From contig DASSSY010000004.1 of assembly GCA_035708205.1 (NCBI GenBank), positions 124,001 through 188,000 on the forward strand: a DNA stretch of 64,000 bases, written 5' to 3'. Shown piece after piece: positions 61,253-64,000 of this stretch; the stretch's first letter is position 1, and every line of letters begins with the position of its first letter. The translations under genes and the position numbers were made by a program. The stretch is from DASSSY01 sp035708205. Lineage in GTDB: Bacteria > Bacteroidota > Bacteroidia > Chitinophagales > Chitinophagaceae. The notes beneath the pieces are model-generated. The model did not search any database. It saw only the letters and a list, made by a program, of their open reading frames with translations, and was not told where the DNA came from.

Positions 61253-62296
61253 TTAGAATTTTGGACAGGCAAAATTGTATTTCTTATGCGTAACCTTTTG
61301 AATGATGCCATTATAAACTAAGGACAGTTCAAAGGCTCCCTGCCCTTTATCCATGGCCTGAGCGCTGGAAAGCGTTACATCATAGCTGAACCCGATTTTC
61401 ATCCTGGACCATTCAACACCAACATAAGGGGCAATGGCATCGGCATAGCGATACCAGGCACCTAAATAAAATACGGTATTTTTAGTAAACTCATCATGAC
61501 CGGGGTTCATGACAAAACCAACAGCGCCACCGATAAGGTATTCCCATGCCGGTCCCTGTTGCTCATACATGGTGCTGATGTAAGCCACGACATTTTCGTT
61601 CAGTTGGAAAGACCCCCCTAAATATCCGGTATAGCGGGAATTAATCTTAATGCCATCGCTATTGTCGCCGGCTAAGAATTTTTCCTCCGGGCGGGTAAGA
61701 TGGTAGAAAGAGAATCCGGCATACACGGTGGAGCGGTCGTTCAGGCGACCGGAGTAAAGGACGCCGACATTAAAATCAGGATAGGTCAAATCCGAATTGG
61801 GAAATTGTTCCTGGGTCCTTAAATAACTGGTTGGATTGCTGGGATCAAACTGGTCACCAAATACCAATTTGTCAAAATTAATGCTTTTCTGTACCAGATA
61901 GCCTTGAATACCCAGAGATAAAGTGTGTTGCTTATTCATCCCTAACGCTTTGTGATAAGCGAGGGACAACCCTAAAGTGGTATTTTGCAAGCCGCCCGAA
62001 CCGGCTTTGTCATACAGGCCTAAAACGCCAATGCCCAAAGCATCGCCTTCGGGCAATTTATTGCGCATTACGGGCATATCGAAAGAAACGGTGCCGCTTT
62101 GGTAAGGATTGTCAGATACCGTGTACCATTGGCTCCTGAAGTTGGCAGATGCGCGCCAGTCCGTTTCAATCAAACCGGTTTGTGCCGGGTTTAAGGTTAA
62201 AGGGGAGGAAAAATATTGCGAAAAGTGAACATCCTGAGCCATGCCAGTCATGGAAATACCCCCGGTTAGCAAAATACCAAGTAATAATTTTTTCAT
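61253..62296 (-). CDS. PorP/SprF-family type IX secretion membrane protein
   Basis: A 347-residue outer-membrane barrel with a signal peptide (MKKLLLGILLTGGISMTGMAQ). The mature start DVHFSQYFSSPLTLNPAQTGLIETDWRASANFRSQWYTVSDNPYQSGTVSFD carries the family hallmark H-F-S-Q-(FY)-x-x-x-P-L-x-x-N-P-A. The rest is repeated barrel strands. Members include PorP and the SprF-type proteins that assist secretion of adhesins, and are often paired with cargo genes; none is adjacent here. It complements SprA and the sorting-tail protein in this window. Confidence 0.9.
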   Translation of the reverse strand: MKKLLLGILLTGGISMTGMAQDVHFSQYFSSPLTLNPAQTGLIETDWRASANFRSQWYTVSDNPYQSGTVSFDMPVMRNKLPEGDALGIGVLGLYDKAGSGGLQNTTLGLSLAYHKALGMNKQHTLSLGIQGYLVQKSINFDKLVFGDQFDPSNPTSYLRTQEQFPNSDLTYPDFNVGVLYSGRLNDRSTVYAGFSFYHLTRPEEKFLAGDNSDGIKINSRYTGYLGGSFQLNENVVAYISTMYEQQGPAWEYLIGGAVGFVMNPGHDEFTKNTVFYLGAWYRYADAIAPYVGVEWSRMKIGFSYDVTLSSAQAMDKGQGAFELSLVYNGIIQKVTHKKYNFACPKF

Positions 62297-62593
62297 CTTT
62301 AAATGGAGTTTGATAATGTCAAAACCTACTTTTTTGCAAATCTGATTTAAACATTGCTGTTTCGAGCAAAGTCTTAAGACAAATGCCCTGAAAAGCTTAT
62401 GTTTTGTAAAAGATTTTACCTAATAGCAGCACAATGTAAAGCAAATATAGGAACTATACAATAAGACGGCATTTTTTTTTTTATGGTTGGCTTTTTTATC
62501 GGCTTTTCACGGAATTTTCATCCATATTATTTTTAATTTTAGTTTTAAACAAAATATGCCGAACTTTATTGTCAGTATATCAAAAACATCAGT

Positions 62594-63244
62594 GTGAAAC
62601 CGTTTATGCTCATATTAATCCTTTGGCTTGGCCTAGGGGTTTGGCAGCCACAGCAGGGTAATGCGCAAACGACCCCGGATAGCGCCCACCATAAAATTAT
62701 GACGGGCGGTATTGTTGTGGGCCGGGACACCTTTCCTTTTTCCTATCTGCCCATGGTCTTTATAGAGGATAGGCTCAGCCCTCAGCAAAGGGCCTATTGG
62801 GATAATCTGCGCTATAATGTGGCTAAAGTTTACCCCTACGCTGTTACCGCGGCTTATGTGTTGAAAAAGGTTGATGAGGAACTGGATATCCGTACCAAAA
62901 AGAAAACCAGGAAGGCTTATATTAAAGCTACTCAGAAAGCATTGAATGACCGGTTCAAAGATGAATTGAAAAACCTGACCATTACTCAAGGGAAAATTCT
63001 GGTCAAACTGATCAACCGGGAAACGGGAAGAGATTGTTACGACGTTATTAAAGAACTGCGGGGAGGCCTCAATGCCCGCATATTTCAGACTATGGCCTTT
63101 TTGTTTGACAATAATCTTAAGGAACAATATGATCCCTATGGCAAAGATCGCGATATTGAAACAATAGTTCAGGAAATAGAGGCCAAGAACTATTATCGCT
63201 ATCAAAGCAATATTATGGAACAGCGTGCTGGTATGACCAAATAA
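62594..63244 (+). CDS. DUF4294 domain exported protein
   Basis: A 216-residue protein starting at GTG 62594; the first ATG (62606) would drop the charged start of the signal peptide MKPFMLILILWLGLGVWQPQQGNAQ. The mature part has VVGRDTFPFSYLPMVFIEDRLSPQQRAYWDNLRYNVAKVYPYAVTAAYVLKKVDEELD, then KATQKALNDRFKDELKNLTITQGKILVKLINRETGRDCYDVIKELRGGLNARIFQTMAFLF, the DUF4294 pattern. Function is unknown; it is Bacteroidota-specific. bshB1 follows after 77 nt with its own -7 box. Confidence 0.85.
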   Translation: MKPFMLILILWLGLGVWQPQQGNAQTTPDSAHHKIMTGGIVVGRDTFPFSYLPMVFIEDRLSPQQRAYWDNLRYNVAKVYPYAVTAAYVLKKVDEELDIRTKKKTRKAYIKATQKALNDRFKDELKNLTITQGKILVKLINRETGRDCYDVIKELRGGLNARIFQTMAFLFDNNLKEQYDPYGKDRDIETIVQEIEAKNYYRYQSNIMEQRAGMTK

Positions 63245-63282
63245 CCTTCACCGGCCCGGCAGCATATAAGGGCTCATTTTCG

Positions 63283-63290
63283 TACCTTTG
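63283..63290 (+). promoter_or_regulatory. -7 promoter box of bshB1
   Basis: TACCTTTG matches TAnnTTTG exactly, 31 nt before ATG 63322. Confidence 0.45.
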
Positions 63291-63321
63291 CCCTCTCAAG
63301 ATCAATTATTTTCTTGCTTCT

Positions 63322-64000
63322 ATGAAGTTACATATTTTAGCCATTGGTGTCCATCCTGACGACGTGGAGTTGGGTTGTGGCGGATTGCTTTTAAAGCATG
63401 CCCTGAAAGGACAAAAGACGGGTATTTTAGATTTAACGCAGGGAGAAATGGGGACACGCGGTACGATCGATACGCGTTACGCGGAAGCAGAGGCCGCAGC
63501 CCGGGTATTAAAGGCCGCCGTCCGGGAAAACCTTAAAATGCGGGATGGCTTTTTTGTTAACGATGAGGCGCATCAGGTAAAAATTATTGAAGCTTTGCGT
63601 CGCTACCGCCCCGATATTGTTTTGGCCAACGCGCTAAGCGACCGGCACCCCGACCATGGCCGTGCGGGAAAACTGATTGCCGATGCCTGTTTTTTAAGCG
63701 GTCTCCGAAAGGTGGAAACTTCGGATCGTGGTCGTCCGCAGGAAGCCTGGCGTCCTAAAATGGTGTTCCATTACATTCAGGATGTTTTTCGGGAACCGGA
63801 CATTATTGTGGATATTTCAGACATTTATGAACAAAAAATGGACGCTATCCGTTGTTATGGCACGCAGTTCCTATCTCAGGGCAGTGATGATCCCATGACC
63901 TATATCTCCCGGTCCGGCTTTCTGGAGCATGTCCGGGCCAGGGATTTTGATATGGGGCATCGTATTGGTGTCAAATATGGCGAAGGCTTTACCTGTCAAC
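63322..64000 (+). CDS. bshB1: Bacillithiol biosynthesis deacetylase BshB1 (cut by window edge)
   Basis: The first 226 residues of a PIG-L/LmbE-type zinc deacetylase. The N-terminus is LHILAIGVHPDDVELGCGGLLLKHALKGQKTGILDLTQGEMGTRGT with the metal-binding H-P-D-D, and the later NALSDRHPDHGRAGKLIADACFLSGL and MVFHYIQDVFREPDIIVDISDIYEQKMDAIRCYGTQF. The HPDD...HPDHGRA layout with GTRGTIDTRYAEAE is typical of BshB1, which makes GlcN-malate from GlcNAc-malate for bacillithiol. The C-terminal few residues lie beyond the window. Confidence 0.93.
   Translation, partial: MKLHILAIGVHPDDVELGCGGLLLKHALKGQKTGILDLTQGEMGTRGTIDTRYAEAEAAARVLKAAVRENLKMRDGFFVNDEAHQVKIIEALRRYRPDIVLANALSDRHPDHGRAGKLIADACFLSGLRKVETSDRGRPQEAWRPKMVFHYIQDVFREPDIIVDISDIYEQKMDAIRCYGTQFLSQGSDDPMTYISRSGFLEHVRARDFDMGHRIGVKYGEGFTCQ

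Noticed and set aside
1..64000. CRISPR arrays, insertion sequences, rRNA operons, prophage
   Set aside because: No regularly spaced repeats, transposase, integrase, rRNA or phage structural genes were seen. The only tRNA found is tRNA-Ala.

Overview
The window is chromosomal DNA from a member of the Bacteroidota, most likely a Chitinophagales/Sphingobacteriales-type bacterium. The evidence is: sprA plus a PorP/SprF-type protein and a C-terminal T9SS sorting tail; Bacteroidota-restricted families (DUF6089-like, DUF4294, DUF6728-like, BshB1, the small protein often mislabelled 'ABC transporter ATPase'); no Shine-Dalgarno pattern before starts; and many Bacteroidota -7 promoter boxes (TAnnTTTG). 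No plasmid or phage backbone is seen. The genus cannot be given from the sequence alone.

Left arm (1-31.4 kb), mostly minus strand: a SWIM/SNF2 helicase (cut by the window edge), small hypotheticals, a LolD-type ATPase, then one long leftward run: DUF6089-like barrel protein, ruvA, sprA (7.4 kb), metG, an RND-type adaptor, a SAM hydrolase and an ABM-domain protein. An OmpA lipoprotein, holA, tRNA-Ala(GGC), a chromate transporter, a leftward operon (NtrC-like regulator, UMF1 transporter, YdcF-like protein), a DsbA-like protein, mnmG and a SIMPL protein follow.

Centre (28.1-31.9 kb): a perfect parS-like palindrome just upstream of mnmG, a second near-consensus parS inside mnmG, and a 511-bp gene-free stretch (31359-31869) with DnaA-box-like sites, a DnaA-trio-like run and an AT-rich tract. 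Coding polarity is mostly leftward before this point and more often rightward after it, and hand counts of single lines show the + strand going from C-leaning to G-rich. I propose that the chromosome origin (oriC) lies here.

Right arm (31.9-64 kb), more often plus strand: a fused two-domain peptide-type ABC ATPase, YfhO plus a formyltransferase, a T9SS cargo protein, uvrA, ahpC-ahpD, then an AT-rich three-gene cassette flanked by an exact 30-bp direct repeat. After that come lpxB, a DUF4406 protein, ricT, a class D beta-lactamase-like lipoprotein that has lost its catalytic residues, a ferredoxin-NADP reductase type flavoprotein, mreBCD, obgE and adk, a PAP2 phosphatase, glmM, asd, a Pit phosphate transporter with its PhoU-like partner, a PadR-type regulator, a PorP/SprF protein, DUF4294 and the start of bshB1.

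Functional themes are cell envelope and shape (mreBCD, glmM, lpxB, YfhO, LolD), type IX secretion and gliding (SprA, PorP/SprF, sorting-tail cargo), DNA maintenance (ruvA, holA, uvrA, SNF2) and redox defence (AhpC/AhpD, bacillithiol). The points most worth a second look are the oriC/parS region, the repeat-flanked cassette, the inactive beta-lactamase homologue, the NtrC-like regulator without a DNA-binding domain, and promoters placed 4-5 nt from start codons that imply leaderless transcripts.
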